A DNA stretch of 64,000 nucleotides from Lactococcus allomyrinae (GTDB lineage: Bacteria > Bacillota > Bacilli > Lactobacillales > Streptococcaceae): assembly GCF_003627095.1 (NCBI RefSeq), contig NZ_CP032627.1, positions 372,001 through 436,000 of the forward strand, read 5' to 3'. The notes beneath the pieces are model-generated. The model had not been told where the DNA came from. It saw nothing but the letters and a program-made list of their open reading frames with translations, and searched no databases. Of this stretch, positions 46,604 to 55,510 are shown piece after piece. The translations under genes and the position numbers were made by a program. Numbering within the stretch: position 1 is the first letter of the stretch; the number at the start of each line of letters is the position of its first letter.

Positions 46604-47118
46604 TGGAAAAATTTTACAAAGTAGGAACAATCGTAAATACACAGGGACTTCAAGGGGAAGTGCGTGTGATACCATCAACAGACTTTGCTGAGGAACGCTT
46701 TTCTAAGGGAGCGGTCTTGGCACTTTTTGATGATAAGGACAATTATATACAGGATTTAAAAGTTAAATCAGGTCGTTCTCAAAAGAATTTTTATATTGTT
46801 AAGTTTGAAGGCTTTTATCATATTAATGAGGTAGAAAAATTTAAAGGGAGTGTTCTTAAGGTTTCAGAAGAACATCAGTCTTCTCTTGATGATGGTGAGT
46901 TTTATTATCACGAGATTATTGGAAGTGATGTTTATGAAAACGGGGTGCTTATTGGGCAAATCTCAGAAATTTTGCAGCCGGGAGCAAATGATGTTTGGGT
47001 GGTAAAACGTAAAGGAAAGCGAGATTTACTCTTACCATATATTCCTTCAGTCGTTTTGAATATTGATGTAGCTCATCATCATGTGGATGTTGAAGTAATG
47101 GAAGGTTTGGACGATTAG
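46603..47118 (+). CDS. rimM: Ribosome maturation factor RimM
   Basis: 30S assembly factor binding S19, 171 residues. It begins [20 protein letters not shown], the conserved family start, and has the C-terminal PRC-barrel region with [14 protein letters not shown]. The N-terminus leaves little room for another start. No ribosome site precedes the ATG, and a -10 box is unusually close. trmD follows 11 bases later. Confidence 0.95.
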   Translation: MEKFYKVGTIVNTQGLQGEVRVIPSTDFAEERFSKGAVLALFDDKDNYIQDLKVKSGRSQKNFYIVKFEGFYHINEVEKFKGSVLKVSEEHQSSLDDGEFYYHEIIGSDVYENGVLIGQISEILQPGANDVWVVKRKGKRDLLLPYIPSVVLNIDVAHHHVDVEVMEGLDD

Positions 47119-47129
47119 TAGGGAATAAA

Positions 47130-47873
47130 ATGAGAATTGATATTTTAAGCATTTTTCCAGAAATGTTTGCACCACTGAATCAGTCTATCGTAGGAAAAGC
47201 GCAAGAAAAAAATATTGTGGACTTTCATACGCACGATTTTCGTGAGAATGCGGCAAATAAGCAAAGACATGTTGATGATATGCCTTATGGCGGTGGTCAA
47301 GGCATGTTGCTTATGCTACAGCCGATTTTTGATACAATTGAGCAAATTCCAGTTTCTCAAGAAAAAGTGCCGCGTGTGATTTTGATGGATCCTGCGGGTA
47401 AACGATTTAATCAAAACATGGCTGAGGAGCTGTCTCAAGAGGAGCAACTTATTTTTATTTGTGGACATTATGAGGGTTATGATGAACGGATTAAGACGTT
47501 AGTGACGGATGAGGTTTCACTAGGAGATTTTGTGCTAACAGGTGGAGAAGTAGCTGCTACGGTGATGATTGATGCAATTGTTCGTTTAATTCCTGGTGTT
47601 CTTGGGAAACAAGCAAGTCATGAGGATGATTCTTTTTCAAGTGGTTTATTAGAGTATCCACAATATACAAGACCAGAAGAGTTTAGAGGAATGAAAGTAC
47701 CATCAGTGTTGATGAGCGGTCATCATGAAAATATTCGAAAGTGGCGTTTAACTGAAAGTTTGAAAAAAACATTAGAACGTCGTCCAGATTTGCTTGAACA
47801 CTATGAAGCGAATGAAGAAGAAACGAAAATTTTGAAATCTTTACGCGAAAATGGTAAAGATGTGGTAAAATAA
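47130..47873 (+). CDS. trmD: tRNA (guanine-N1-)-methyltransferase TrmD
   Basis: Methylates G37 of tRNAs to prevent frameshifting; 247 residues. It has [13 protein letters not shown] at the start, the deep trefoil knot with [12 protein letters not shown] and the [13 protein letters not shown] loop, and RRPDLL near the C-terminus. It probably shares a transcript with rimM. Confidence 0.96.
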   Translation: MRIDILSIFPEMFAPLNQSIVGKAQEKNIVDFHTHDFRENAANKQRHVDDMPYGGGQGMLLMLQPIFDTIEQIPVSQEKVPRVILMDPAGKRFNQNMAEELSQEEQLIFICGHYEGYDERIKTLVTDEVSLGDFVLTGGEVAATVMIDAIVRLIPGVLGKQASHEDDSFSSGLLEYPQYTRPEEFRGMKVPSVLMSGHHENIRKWRLTESLKKTLERRPDLLEHYEANEEETKILKSLRENGKDVVK

Positions 47874-47984
47874 GAGAGTACTGAAAAATTTCATTGATGC
47901 GGTTTCATAGGTTAAATTTACTTTAGATTTGACTGTGAAATCGGAAAATTTTACCGTGAGTTTTGGTAGAAATGATTTGATTTT

Positions 47985-48115
47985 AAAGTGATTACTTCAT
48001 CAGTAGGAGATTCTTTTTCTCCTACTGATGTTAGTAGAACGAAAGCAAAGTTTAGTGCTGCTTATCCCTCCACCTGAAGAGGTGGGGGATTTAGCACGCA
48101 CTTGCTTGGTTAAAA
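47985..48115. repeat. Well-preserved mosaic intergenic repeat
   Basis: GTGATTACTTCAT, a hairpin CAGTAGGAGA...TCTCCTACTG (48001-48029), then GTAGAACGAAAGCAAAG, a second hairpin CCTCCACCT...AGGTGGGGG (about 48067-48088) and ATTTAGCACGCACTTGCTTG. The same order with an insertion occurs at 58264-58470, and inverted at about 3709-3790. Confidence 0.8.
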
Positions 48116-48140
48116 TGGAAAAAATGGAGTGACTTTAAAA

Positions 48141-48533
48141 ATGACTTTAACTATTGAGCGCGAACAAGAGTTCGTTAATCAATTTCATTATGATGCGCGT
48201 AATTATGAATGGGAAAAAGAAAACGGAACGCCTGAAACAAATTTGAATGTTCAATTTCAATTGGTTCCTGTTGAACAGCTTGAAAAAGCAAATGAGGGCG
48301 ACACCGCAATTCATGCTGTGTTGACCTATCTTATTGCGTTAGACAATATTGTACTTTCTGGATTTGTTAGTCAGCTTAACTATGTGAGAAATCGTGTGAT
48401 TGCTGAACAGGAAGAACTTGAACAAGAAGAGCTGGGGCAACTTGCAGCACCATTGTTTGATTTGCTTAAACGTTTGGTCTATGAGACAACGGAAGTCGCC
48501 TTGGATCAACCAGGGATTAATTTGGAGTTCTAA
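48141..48533 (+). CDS. DUF1149 (SecB-like) protein
   Basis: A 130-residue protein matching the DUF1149 family: IEREQEFVNQFHYDARNYEWE at the N-terminus, strand-rich middle (NLNVQFQLVPVEQLE) and an acidic helix near the C-terminus. The family has a SecB-like fold; the function is unproven. I chose the ATG at 48141 (MTLTIEREQ) over a GTG at 48129, which overlaps the ribosome site GGAG. degV follows 21 bases later. Confidence 0.8.
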   Translation: MTLTIEREQEFVNQFHYDARNYEWEKENGTPETNLNVQFQLVPVEQLEKANEGDTAIHAVLTYLIALDNIVLSGFVSQLNYVRNRVIAEQEELEQEELGQLAAPLFDLLKRLVYETTEVALDQPGINLEF

Positions 48534-48554
48534 TTAAGAAATTATTATATTTTT

Positions 48555-49400
48555 ATGAAATTAGCTGTTATTACTGACTCCTCAGCAGACTATGCTGAGA
48601 AATATAAAACTTATGAGAATCTTTTTGTTTTAGATATCCCTATATCAATTGATGGGGTGGACTATGACTTGAAGAAGATTTCTCATGAAGAATGGTTTGA
48701 CTTGATGGAAAAAGCGCAGGATGTGCCAAAAACGGCGCAGCCTAGTGTTGCTGAACTTGAAGTTCTTTTGAAAAATTTGGAAAAGCAAGGCTATACTCAT
48801 ATCTTAGGTCTTTTTTTGCCCGCGGCTATCTCTGGTTTTTATCAAAATGCTTTCTATTTACAAAATGAATTTGAACAGATGGAAGTGAAGTTTCCAGAAA
48901 CATTTATTACCTCTAGTCCTTTAGGATATATGGTGGAAACTGTTCTTGATTTGTATGAATCAGGGGCTTTATTTGACGAAATCATATCAAAATTTGACAA
49001 ACAGCGTGATGGAGACCGAGCTTATATGCTCGTAGATGATTTGAACTGGTTGGCTAAAGGTGGACGTTTGTCCAATGGAGCCGCTGTTTTAGGGACTTTG
49101 TTAAACATCAAACCTGTGTTGACTTTTAGTCAAGAGGGTAAAGTTGAGGTTTTTGAAAAGGTTCGTACAGTAAAAAAATCAATGAATCGAATCAAAGAGT
49201 TATTGCTTCAAGAGGCGGAAAGTCGCTCCGCTTACAAAGTGTATGTTATTCATGCTCGTGCAGAGGAGAGGGCACAAGAACTATACGATTATGCGCTGGA
49301 GCAAGGTTATGATGATGTTGAGATTGTAACTTTTGGTCCTGTAATTGCGACACATTTGGGACTTAATACTGTGGCTTACGCTATTTCACCGAAAAAATAA
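48555..49400 (+). CDS. DegV-family fatty-acid-binding protein
   Basis: A 281-residue two-domain protein with VITDSSADY at the N-terminus, FVLDIPISIDG, and YMLVDDLNWLAKGGRLS, the lipid-binding loop. Family members bind fatty acids for exogenous fatty-acid use (FakB type). Whether this one partners a FakA kinase cannot be seen here. A terminator overlaps its stop. Confidence 0.88.
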   Translation: MKLAVITDSSADYAEKYKTYENLFVLDIPISIDGVDYDLKKISHEEWFDLMEKAQDVPKTAQPSVAELEVLLKNLEKQGYTHILGLFLPAAISGFYQNAFYLQNEFEQMEVKFPETFITSSPLGYMVETVLDLYESGALFDEIISKFDKQRDGDRAYMLVDDLNWLAKGGRLSNGAAVLGTLLNIKPVLTFSQEGKVEVFEKVRTVKKSMNRIKELLLQEAESRSAYKVYVIHARAEERAQELYDYALEQGYDDVEIVTFGPVIATHLGLNTVAYAISPKK

Positions 49401-49422
49401 AAGCACGTCTTTGCGTGCTTTT
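49399..49422 (+). terminator. Terminator after degV
   Basis: AAAAGCACG and CGTGCTTTT pair around a six-base loop. Confidence 0.85.
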
Positions 49423-49559
49423 CTGTAAATGTGAATGTTCAGAAAAGTCAAAATTGTGCTAGTTCATCTTTGATTTTTATTAACTGAACTATTGGACGGA
49501 CTGCTAGATAGGAAAGGGTTTTCTTGGAACGAAAACTTTAACGATATGAGGAGAAGGAA

Positions 49560-50336
49560 ATGAGTAAAATTAAAGTAATTATTGCGGGATTTAAAGGACG
49601 TATGGGCTCTACTGCTGTAAATATGGTATTGGAACAAACTGATTTTGATTTGGTGGGCTTGCTTGACCCTTTTACGACGAAAATAGAAGCTTTTGGGGCG
49701 CCAGTTTTTAATGTAAAAGAGGATTTAAAAGGCTTGGCGGCAGATGTTTGGATTGACTTCACTCAGCCATCCGTTGCTTTTGAAAATACAAAATTTGCAC
49801 TTGAACATGGCTTTCGACCAGTTATTGGTACAACAGGCTTTACAGAAGAGCAGATTGCAGAATTAACTGAGATTTCATGTCTGAAAAAGTTGGGTGGATT
49901 GATTGCGCCTAACTTCGCATTGGGAGCTGTGTTGCTTATGCAATTTTCTAAATCTGCTGCAAAGTATTTTCCAGATGTTGAGATTATTGAGCTTCATCAT
50001 GATAAGAAAAAGGATGCACCGTCAGGAACAGCTGTGAAAACTGCGGAATTGATTGCTGAAAATCGTAAGAGCCATAAGCAAGGAGCACCAGATGAACTAG
50101 AAACTTTAGCGGGCGCGCGTGGTGCAGATGTTGATGGAATGAGGATTCATTCGGTGCGTTTGCCAGGGCTTGTCGCACATCAAGAAGTGATTTTTGGGTC
50201 AGTAGGTGAAGGATTAACTTTGCGACATGACAGCTATGATCGTGTGAGCTTTATGACAGGGGTTGCACTTGCTGTGCGTGAAGTGATGGAAGTCAATGAG
50301 TTGAAGTATGGTTTGGAGCATTTCTTGGATTTATGA
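49560..50336 (+). CDS. dapB: 4-hydroxy-tetrahydrodipicolinate reductase
   Basis: Lysine/diaminopimelate pathway enzyme, 258 residues. The cofactor motif [11 protein letters not shown] begins at about residue 6, GTTGFT lies near 88, and the substrate/catalytic motif [20 protein letters not shown] is around 142-161. GAGGAGAAGG precedes the ATG. It provides precursors for peptidoglycan. Confidence 0.95.
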   Translation: MSKIKVIIAGFKGRMGSTAVNMVLEQTDFDLVGLLDPFTTKIEAFGAPVFNVKEDLKGLAADVWIDFTQPSVAFENTKFALEHGFRPVIGTTGFTEEQIAELTEISCLKKLGGLIAPNFALGAVLLMQFSKSAAKYFPDVEIIELHHDKKKDAPSGTAVKTAELIAENRKSHKQGAPDELETLAGARGADVDGMRIHSVRLPGLVAHQEVIFGSVGEGLTLRHDSYDRVSFMTGVALAVREVMEVNELKYGLEHFLDL

Positions 50337-50370
50337 TGTTCTTGATAGGATAGAAAAATTGAGGAGTTTT

Positions 50371-50901
50371 ATGAAAAATTTAGAAATCAGGCAACTAGAG
50401 CCAACGGATTTAGAGGTTTTTCTGCGCTATACTGCTGACTGGAAAACAGATACAAGTCTGTTCAAGATTGATGAGACAAGTATTTATAATGAAATTTCTA
50501 AGGGAAATTTCGCTGATTGGCAGAAACAAATTCGTCGTGAGGAGATAGAAGTTCGCAACCCTGATTGGTCAACTTGTACGAAGTATTTTGCTTTTGTAGG
50601 TGGTGAAATTGCAGGAGTTTGTTCTTGTCGTTGGCAGATTGAAAAGGGTATTTTACTGGAGTGGGGCGGACATATTGGTTATGGTGTGGCACCGAGCTTT
50701 CGTGGCGCACATTTAGCTGCTCAAATGGTAACTTTTGCACTTGAAAAATATCGGGAGCGAGGCATTTTTTCTGTAATGATTTCTGCTGATAAAGATAATG
50801 TTGCAAGCCGTAAGACTATTGAACAGTGTGGTGGTGTGCTTGAAAATATTGTTGATATAGATGGCAATAAAGTTTGTCGTTATTGGATTGATTTGAGATA
50901 A
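50371..50901 (+). CDS. GNAT-family N-acetyltransferase
   Basis: A 176-residue GNAT with HIGYGVAPSFRGAHLAAQMV as acetyl-CoA site and a C-terminal NVASRKTIEQCGGVLEN segment. The last part resembles protein/antibiotic acetyltransferases. GAGGAG before the ATG at 50371 decides the start. It lies 34 bases after dapB, so the two may be co-transcribed. The substrate is unknown. Confidence 0.87.
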   Translation: MKNLEIRQLEPTDLEVFLRYTADWKTDTSLFKIDETSIYNEISKGNFADWQKQIRREEIEVRNPDWSTCTKYFAFVGGEIAGVCSCRWQIEKGILLEWGGHIGYGVAPSFRGAHLAAQMVTFALEKYRERGIFSVMISADKDNVASRKTIEQCGGVLENIVDIDGNKVCRYWIDLR

Positions 50902-50982
50902 ATATGAGTTTGTCAGTAAACCTTTTTTATATTTAGAACATTGTGTTGAGATTATCGGACGATCTTTAGAGCAAGTGGGAAG

Positions 50983-51007
50983 AACGTGGCGAATTCCACG
51001 TTTTTTT
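50983..51007 (+). terminator. Terminator upstream of cca
   Basis: AACGTGG and CCACGTT pair around CGAATT, then a T-run, just before the cca promoter box. Confidence 0.75.
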
Positions 51008-51021
51008 GATAAAATGAAGGA

Positions 51022-52233
51022 ATGAAATTAGAAAAAATGCCGTCAGAGTTTGTTAGAGCGCTGCCGGTTTTGCAAAAAATACAAGCGCATGGTTTTGAGG
51101 CTTATTTTGTAGGTGGAAGTGTGCGTGATGTGCTTTTGGGACGTGATATTCATGATGTTGATATTGCGACGAGCGCTTATCCCGAAGAAGTCAAGATGAT
51201 TTTTCCGCATACGATTGATATCGGAATTGAGCATGGTACGGTATTGGTGCTTGCAGGTAAGGACTTGCGTGATGACACGGAGCATTATGAAATTACGACT
51301 TTCAGGACGGAGAGTAAATATACAGATTTTAGGCGACCTGATTCTGTGGACTTTGTGCGTGATTTGCGTGAGGATTTAAAGCGGCGTGATTTTACGATTA
51401 ATGCATTTGCTTGTAATGCTGACGGTGAAATCATTGATTTGTTTGATGGTTTGTGTGACTTGCATGAGCGCCGTTTACGTGCGGTAGGCAGTGCGTTTGA
51501 GCGTTTCAATGAAGATGCTCTACGAATCATGCGCGCGATGCGTTTTGCGGCAACACTTGAGTTTGAAATTGAACCTGAAACTTTTATTGCAATGAAAAAT
51601 CATGCGTCATTACTGACAAAAATTTCGGTGGAAAGAATTTTTATCGAATTGGATAAGTTGTTGAATGCTGAGGGATGGCGCAATGGAATGTTGCTACTTG
51701 CACAGTCGGATGCTTGGAAATATTTACCTGAATTTGAGTTGTCAGCACTGACAAAACTGACACAGGAGCTGTCAGTAGATTTTAGCTTTAAATGTTCAGA
51801 GCAAGCATGGGCAGCGCTTTTGGTTAGATTTGATAAGGTTGATGTCAAGAAATTTTTGCGCCAATGGAAAGTTTCTAATGAATTTATCACGGCTGTCAGC
51901 AGTCTGACAGAGGCTTATAAGCTGTCAGCATGGGATTTACCGAGCCTCTATCGTTTTGGCTTAGAAAAGTGTCAAATGATTGATGACTTGAAAGCAGGAG
52001 AAGGCAAAGCTGTTGATTTTTCTGAAGCGATCAAAATTAACAATGCTTTACAGATTCATGATAAATCGGAAATTGTAGTGACAGGCAGCACTTTGATGAG
52101 GGAATGTAATCTGGAAGCTGGGCCGCTACTTGGTAAAATCTTGAAAACAATTGAAGAAAAGATTGTCAAAAATGAGTTAAAAAATGACAAAGCCAGCATT
52201 ATGAACTTTGTCACAGAAAACTTTGCTTATTAA
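51022..52233 (+). CDS. cca: CCA-adding tRNA nucleotidyltransferase
   Basis: Adds the 3' CCA to tRNAs; 403 residues, class II. It has YFVGGSVRDVLLGRDIHDVD (nucleotidyltransferase active site with paired Asp), the RRDFTINAFA motif, and the RIMRAMRFAA segment. The C-terminal helical region contains in-frame palindrome copies (LSALTK, LSV, SSLTE, LSA). AAGGA abuts the ATG, while an extended -10 TGATAAAAT ends 6 bases before it, so the leader is very short or absent. Confidence 0.94.
   Translation: MKLEKMPSEFVRALPVLQKIQAHGFEAYFVGGSVRDVLLGRDIHDVDIATSAYPEEVKMIFPHTIDIGIEHGTVLVLAGKDLRDDTEHYEITTFRTESKYTDFRRPDSVDFVRDLREDLKRRDFTINAFACNADGEIIDLFDGLCDLHERRLRAVGSAFERFNEDALRIMRAMRFAATLEFEIEPETFIAMKNHASLLTKISVERIFIELDKLLNAEGWRNGMLLLAQSDAWKYLPEFELSALTKLTQELSVDFSFKCSEQAWAALLVRFDKVDVKKFLRQWKVSNEFITAVSSLTEAYKLSAWDLPSLYRFGLEKCQMIDDLKAGEGKAVDFSEAIKINNALQIHDKSEIVVTGSTLMRECNLEAGPLLGKILKTIEEKIVKNELKNDKASIMNFVTENFAY
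51739..51775. repeat. CTGTCAG palindrome copies in cca
   Basis: TTGTCAGCACTGACAA (51739-51754), then CTGACA and CTGTCAGTAG. Further half-copies lie at about 51893-51930. All but one are in the same Leu-Ser frame. Confidence 0.8.
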
Positions 52234-52286
52234 TTTATTGAGTTTATTATCGCTAATCCTGCTTCAGGATAGTTGAGGAGAATAAA

Positions 52287-52523
52287 ATGAATATTCATCA
52301 AAACGGCAGTCCGTTGTTACTCATTCCAATGTTAATCATCGTGTTTGTCGTCAATTTTGTCGCTTCACGCTTCATGCATTACGAGTGCCCACAGTGTCAG
52401 GCGCATTTTCAGACCTCGATGACAGATGATATGTTCAAGCCACATTATTTTGGCGAAAGAGAAGAAACTTGCCCAGACTGTGGCTATGCAGGATTGATGC
52501 GCAGACATTCAGGTAAAAATTAA
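52287..52523 (+). CDS. Small membrane-anchored zinc-ribbon protein
   Basis: A 78-residue protein: an N-terminal hydrophobic segment (about 9-27, LLLIPMLIIVFVVNFVASRF), then two cysteine pairs, CPQC and CPDC, about 27 residues apart, which look like a zinc ribbon. GAGGAG precedes the ATG. I do not assign a function; similar short proteins are found beside housekeeping genes in lactic acid bacteria. Confidence 0.7.
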   Translation: MNIHQNGSPLLLIPMLIIVFVVNFVASRFMHYECPQCQAHFQTSMTDDMFKPHYFGEREETCPDCGYAGLMRRHSGKN

Positions 52524-52620
52524 TCTTGAGTCTGCTCATTGGATTCATTGCGCCATTGATTGTGCGAATGAGTAAATGACATGAGTAAAAAAAGTTAAAT
52601 TAGAATGATAGGAGTTTATA

Positions 52621-54045
52621 ATGAAAATTCAAGACAGAAAAAAAGGTTCATGTACGACAATCTTAGTCGGGAAAAAGGCATCACTTGACGGCTCAACACT
52701 CATCGCCCGCAACGATGACGGACATGAAGCACTTGACCCGCAACGCTTTGTTGTTGTTCATCCTGACGACCAACCACGCCACTATAAAGCAGTGCTTTCA
52801 GGACTTGAACTTGATTTACCTGAAAATCCATTGCGCTACACTTCAACACCGAACGCTGTCCTCAAAGACGGGATTTGGCCTGCTGCAGGCATTAATAGCG
52901 CCAATGTCGCCATGTCTGCGACCGAAACGATTACGACCAATCCACGCATTCTTGGGCTTGACCCTTATGTTGAAAATGGGATGGGCGAGGAAGACTTGGT
53001 TACACTAGTCTTGCCTTATATCACTTCAGCGCGTGCAGGTGTAGAACGCCTTGGCGACTTGCTCACGATTTATGGCACTTATGAGCCAAACGGTATTGCT
53101 TTTGCCGATAATGATGAGGTGTGGTGGCTCGAAACGATTGGTGGACATCACTGGGCAGCAGTGCGTATTCCTGATGATAGCTACGTTGTCGCACCTAATC
53201 GCATGAATATTGACGAGTTCAAGTTTGACAACGATGACTATCTCTGCTCACCAGACTTGAAAGCCTTGATTGATGAAAATCATCTGAATCCTGATGACTT
53301 TGGCGGTTACACGACACACTACAATCTGCGTCATATTTTTGGTTCAAGCTCAATTAAAGACAGCGTTTATAACAATCCGCGGACTTGGTATGGGCAAAAC
53401 TTTTTAGGTGAAAAATCTGATGACCCACAAAATCATGACCTCCCTTTCATTTGCGAAGCAACTCGAAAAATCTCTGTTGAAGATGTGAAATTCGTTCTGA
53501 GTAGTCATTTTGAAAACACGCCTTACGATGTTTATAGCACAACCAACACAGCAGCTGAGCGCAAACTTTTCCGTCCGATTGGCATTAACCGAAATCATAG
53601 CGTGCATATCCTTCAAGTCAGAAATCATGTCCCTGCTGAACTTGCAGGCGTTCAGTGGCTGGCTTTTGGTGCGAATACCTTCAATCATGTCGTGCCTTTC
53701 TATACGAATATTGACGATACACCTGCTTGCTACCGTGATGCCAAGGCCGAATACGACCCAACCAATATGTACTGGCTCTCCGCGACAACGGCGGTGCTTG
53801 GCGATAGTAACTATGACCTTTTTGTCGATTTGCGTGACACTTATGCGCTCAACACGATGGCGAAATTCCATGAAGTCCAAAACGAAACTGACCGCAAGCT
53901 CCCAGACACCGACATCACTGCCTATCTCACAAAAGCGAACGAACAGCTCGCCAAAGTTGCCCTCGAGGCTCAAACCGAACTCCTCGGGCGCATGGTGGTG
54001 CTTGGGTCTGCTAATATGAAGTTGCGATTTGATTTTAATGATTAA
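52621..54045 (+). CDS. pepD: Peptidase family C69 dipeptidase (PepD)
   Basis: A 474-residue N-terminal nucleophile-type dipeptidase. Cys11 (GSCTT) is the likely nucleophile after removal of the first ten residues; [20 protein letters not shown] follows, and [18 protein letters not shown] sequence is present in the middle ([10 protein letters not shown]). It is cytoplasmic, for peptide use. Its codon and base usage is more GC-rich and C-ending than its neighbours. ATAGGAG precedes the ATG. Confidence 0.93.
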   Translation: MKIQDRKKGSCTTILVGKKASLDGSTLIARNDDGHEALDPQRFVVVHPDDQPRHYKAVLSGLELDLPENPLRYTSTPNAVLKDGIWPAAGINSANVAMSATETITTNPRILGLDPYVENGMGEEDLVTLVLPYITSARAGVERLGDLLTIYGTYEPNGIAFADNDEVWWLETIGGHHWAAVRIPDDSYVVAPNRMNIDEFKFDNDDYLCSPDLKALIDENHLNPDDFGGYTTHYNLRHIFGSSSIKDSVYNNPRTWYGQNFLGEKSDDPQNHDLPFICEATRKISVEDVKFVLSSHFENTPYDVYSTTNTAAERKLFRPIGINRNHSVHILQVRNHVPAELAGVQWLAFGANTFNHVVPFYTNIDDTPACYRDAKAEYDPTNMYWLSATTAVLGDSNYDLFVDLRDTYALNTMAKFHEVQNETDRKLPDTDITAYLTKANEQLAKVALEAQTELLGRMVVLGSANMKLRFDFND

Positions 54046-54074
54046 ATGATAATATAATGAGAATGAAAACATAG

Positions 54075-54111
54075 ATGATATGCGGTGAAACGCATATCAT
54101 TTTTTTTTTTT
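54075..54111 (+). terminator. Terminator after pepD
   Basis: ATGATATGCG and CGCATATCAT form a 10-bp stem around GTGAAA, followed by 11 T. Confidence 0.9.
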
Positions 54112-54163
54112 AGATTTTCATTATAATTATATTAGAAACTAATTAGAGCAAAGGGAGAAATTA

Positions 54164-55501
54164 ATGACAAACAAGAAGACAACGAACATCAGACTTGATA
54201 ATCTTATCAAAGACCAACACCTGACTATTGGAGTTACTTCCAACGCAGATACGACGGCGAAAATCATTATCCACGATGGTAAACGAGAGTATGCTCGTTT
54301 CAGAAAATCAAAGAAAGAAACGACCGATCTTGGCTTGCGTACAGCGATATATGAGGGAGAAGGGAATCTTGAAATCACAGTAGAGATTGATTATCATGAA
54401 ATTGCTCATGGGAATATTACTATAAATCCACCGAAGTATTTTGAGGTCAAGGGCTCTGATGGGAAAATCAAAAGGATTTATAAGATTAAAGTTGAAGACT
54501 GGCAAGATAAAGATTTTGATGATTACATCATTACGATTTTATCTGAGGACATTTGCAAGAAAAATTGCTGCCATTGTTCTAAACAAACTTGTAAATCAGT
54601 TAGTAATCACAACCTGGATGGAAAGATTGACAAATGGGTTGAGGAGAACATCTCAGTATTTTATGATATCAATGAAGGCTGGTTTGAGACAAAAGTCCCA
54701 TTCATTGACGACAGAATAAATGATAAAATCAATGAATATGATGAGAAACTAGATGACAGAATAAATGCAAAAATCAATGAATATGATGAGAAACTAGACG
54801 ACAGAATAAATGCTCTAATCAATCAATATGATGAAAACTTAGACAATAGAGTTAAAGATTTACTACAACAAGAGCTGTGCTCTACCCTTAAAGAAATCAT
54901 TTCAGAACAACTTGAACAAGATTTTAAAGAATTGATGGATAAGCATTACAGTAAGAGATTACATGGAAAATATCCAGACCCGATGAAATATCCCGGCGAT
55001 TACATTGATTGGGCGAGCTTAGAAACGGGACTTTTCGTAGGAGATGGGGGAGTCAATTACAGATGGAAAGAGCCACTCATTCGCCAAGATGCGGCTGTCT
55101 TATTTTATAAGCTCCATCATATGGATAGGCAAGAACCAAAAGAATTCGAATCACTCAAGTATCCAGATAGATTTACAAGCTGGGCAGAAAATGTAGAATT
55201 ATTTTCTGGAGACGAATCAGGCAAATTTAATTGGAAGTGCAAATTAATGCGTAAAGATGCAGCAGTCATATTTTACAAATATTATCATCAATACAACATA
55301 CCTCCGATCCCTATGGGAGGAGAAAAATATCCGATGACCTTTACAGATTGGGCAGAAAATATAGGATTATTTTCAGGCGATAGACAAGATAATGGGGAGA
55401 TAAACTATAATTGGGAAGAACCATTAATTCGTCAAGACGCAGCAGTTTTAATCTGTAAACTTGCAAAATTGATGAAATTAACAATCAAGAAAATCTACTA
55501 A
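54164..55501 (+). CDS. Unrecognised three-part protein with coiled-coil repeats and SLH-like repeats
   Basis: A 445-residue protein without a signal peptide or membrane segment. Residues 1-128 look like a beta-rich domain. A cysteine cluster follows at 131-143 (CKKNCCHCSKQTC), possibly metal-binding. Residues 182-230 hold three nearly identical 15-residue units of the DDRINDKINEYDEKL type and a fourth partial one, probably a coiled coil. Residues 272-435 contain three repeats with W-A-E-N-x-G-L-F-S-G-D, G, N and IRQDAAVL positions, close to the S-layer homology pattern. AAGGGAG precedes the ATG. The next gene, a BspA-type protein, starts 9 bases later, so they form one operon. Confidence 0.75.
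   Translation: MTNKKTTNIRLDNLIKDQHLTIGVTSNADTTAKIIIHDGKREYARFRKSKKETTDLGLRTAIYEGEGNLEITVEIDYHEIAHGNITINPPKYFEVKGSDGKIKRIYKIKVEDWQDKDFDDYIITILSEDICKKNCCHCSKQTCKSVSNHNLDGKIDKWVEENISVFYDINEGWFETKVPFIDDRINDKINEYDEKLDDRINAKINEYDEKLDDRINALINQYDENLDNRVKDLLQQELCSTLKEIISEQLEQDFKELMDKHYSKRLHGKYPDPMKYPGDYIDWASLETGLFVGDGGVNYRWKEPLIRQDAAVLFYKLHHMDRQEPKEFESLKYPDRFTSWAENVELFSGDESGKFNWKCKLMRKDAAVIFYKYYHQYNIPPIPMGGEKYPMTFTDWAENIGLFSGDRQDNGEINYNWEEPLIRQDAAVLICKLAKLMKLTIKKIY
54707..54841 (+). repeat. Three 45-bp coding tandem repeats
   Basis: Units start at 54707, 54752 and 54797, each encoding DDRIN(D/A)(K/L)INEYDEKL-like sequence. The first two differ at very few bases, so the array is recent or is kept uniform. 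Confidence 0.85.
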
Positions 55502-55510
55502 GGAGAAAAT

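Noticed and set aside
53404..54072. 222-codon frame antisense to pepD
   Set aside because: It arises from the C-ending codon use of pepD on the other strand; the pepD protein is clearly the real product.
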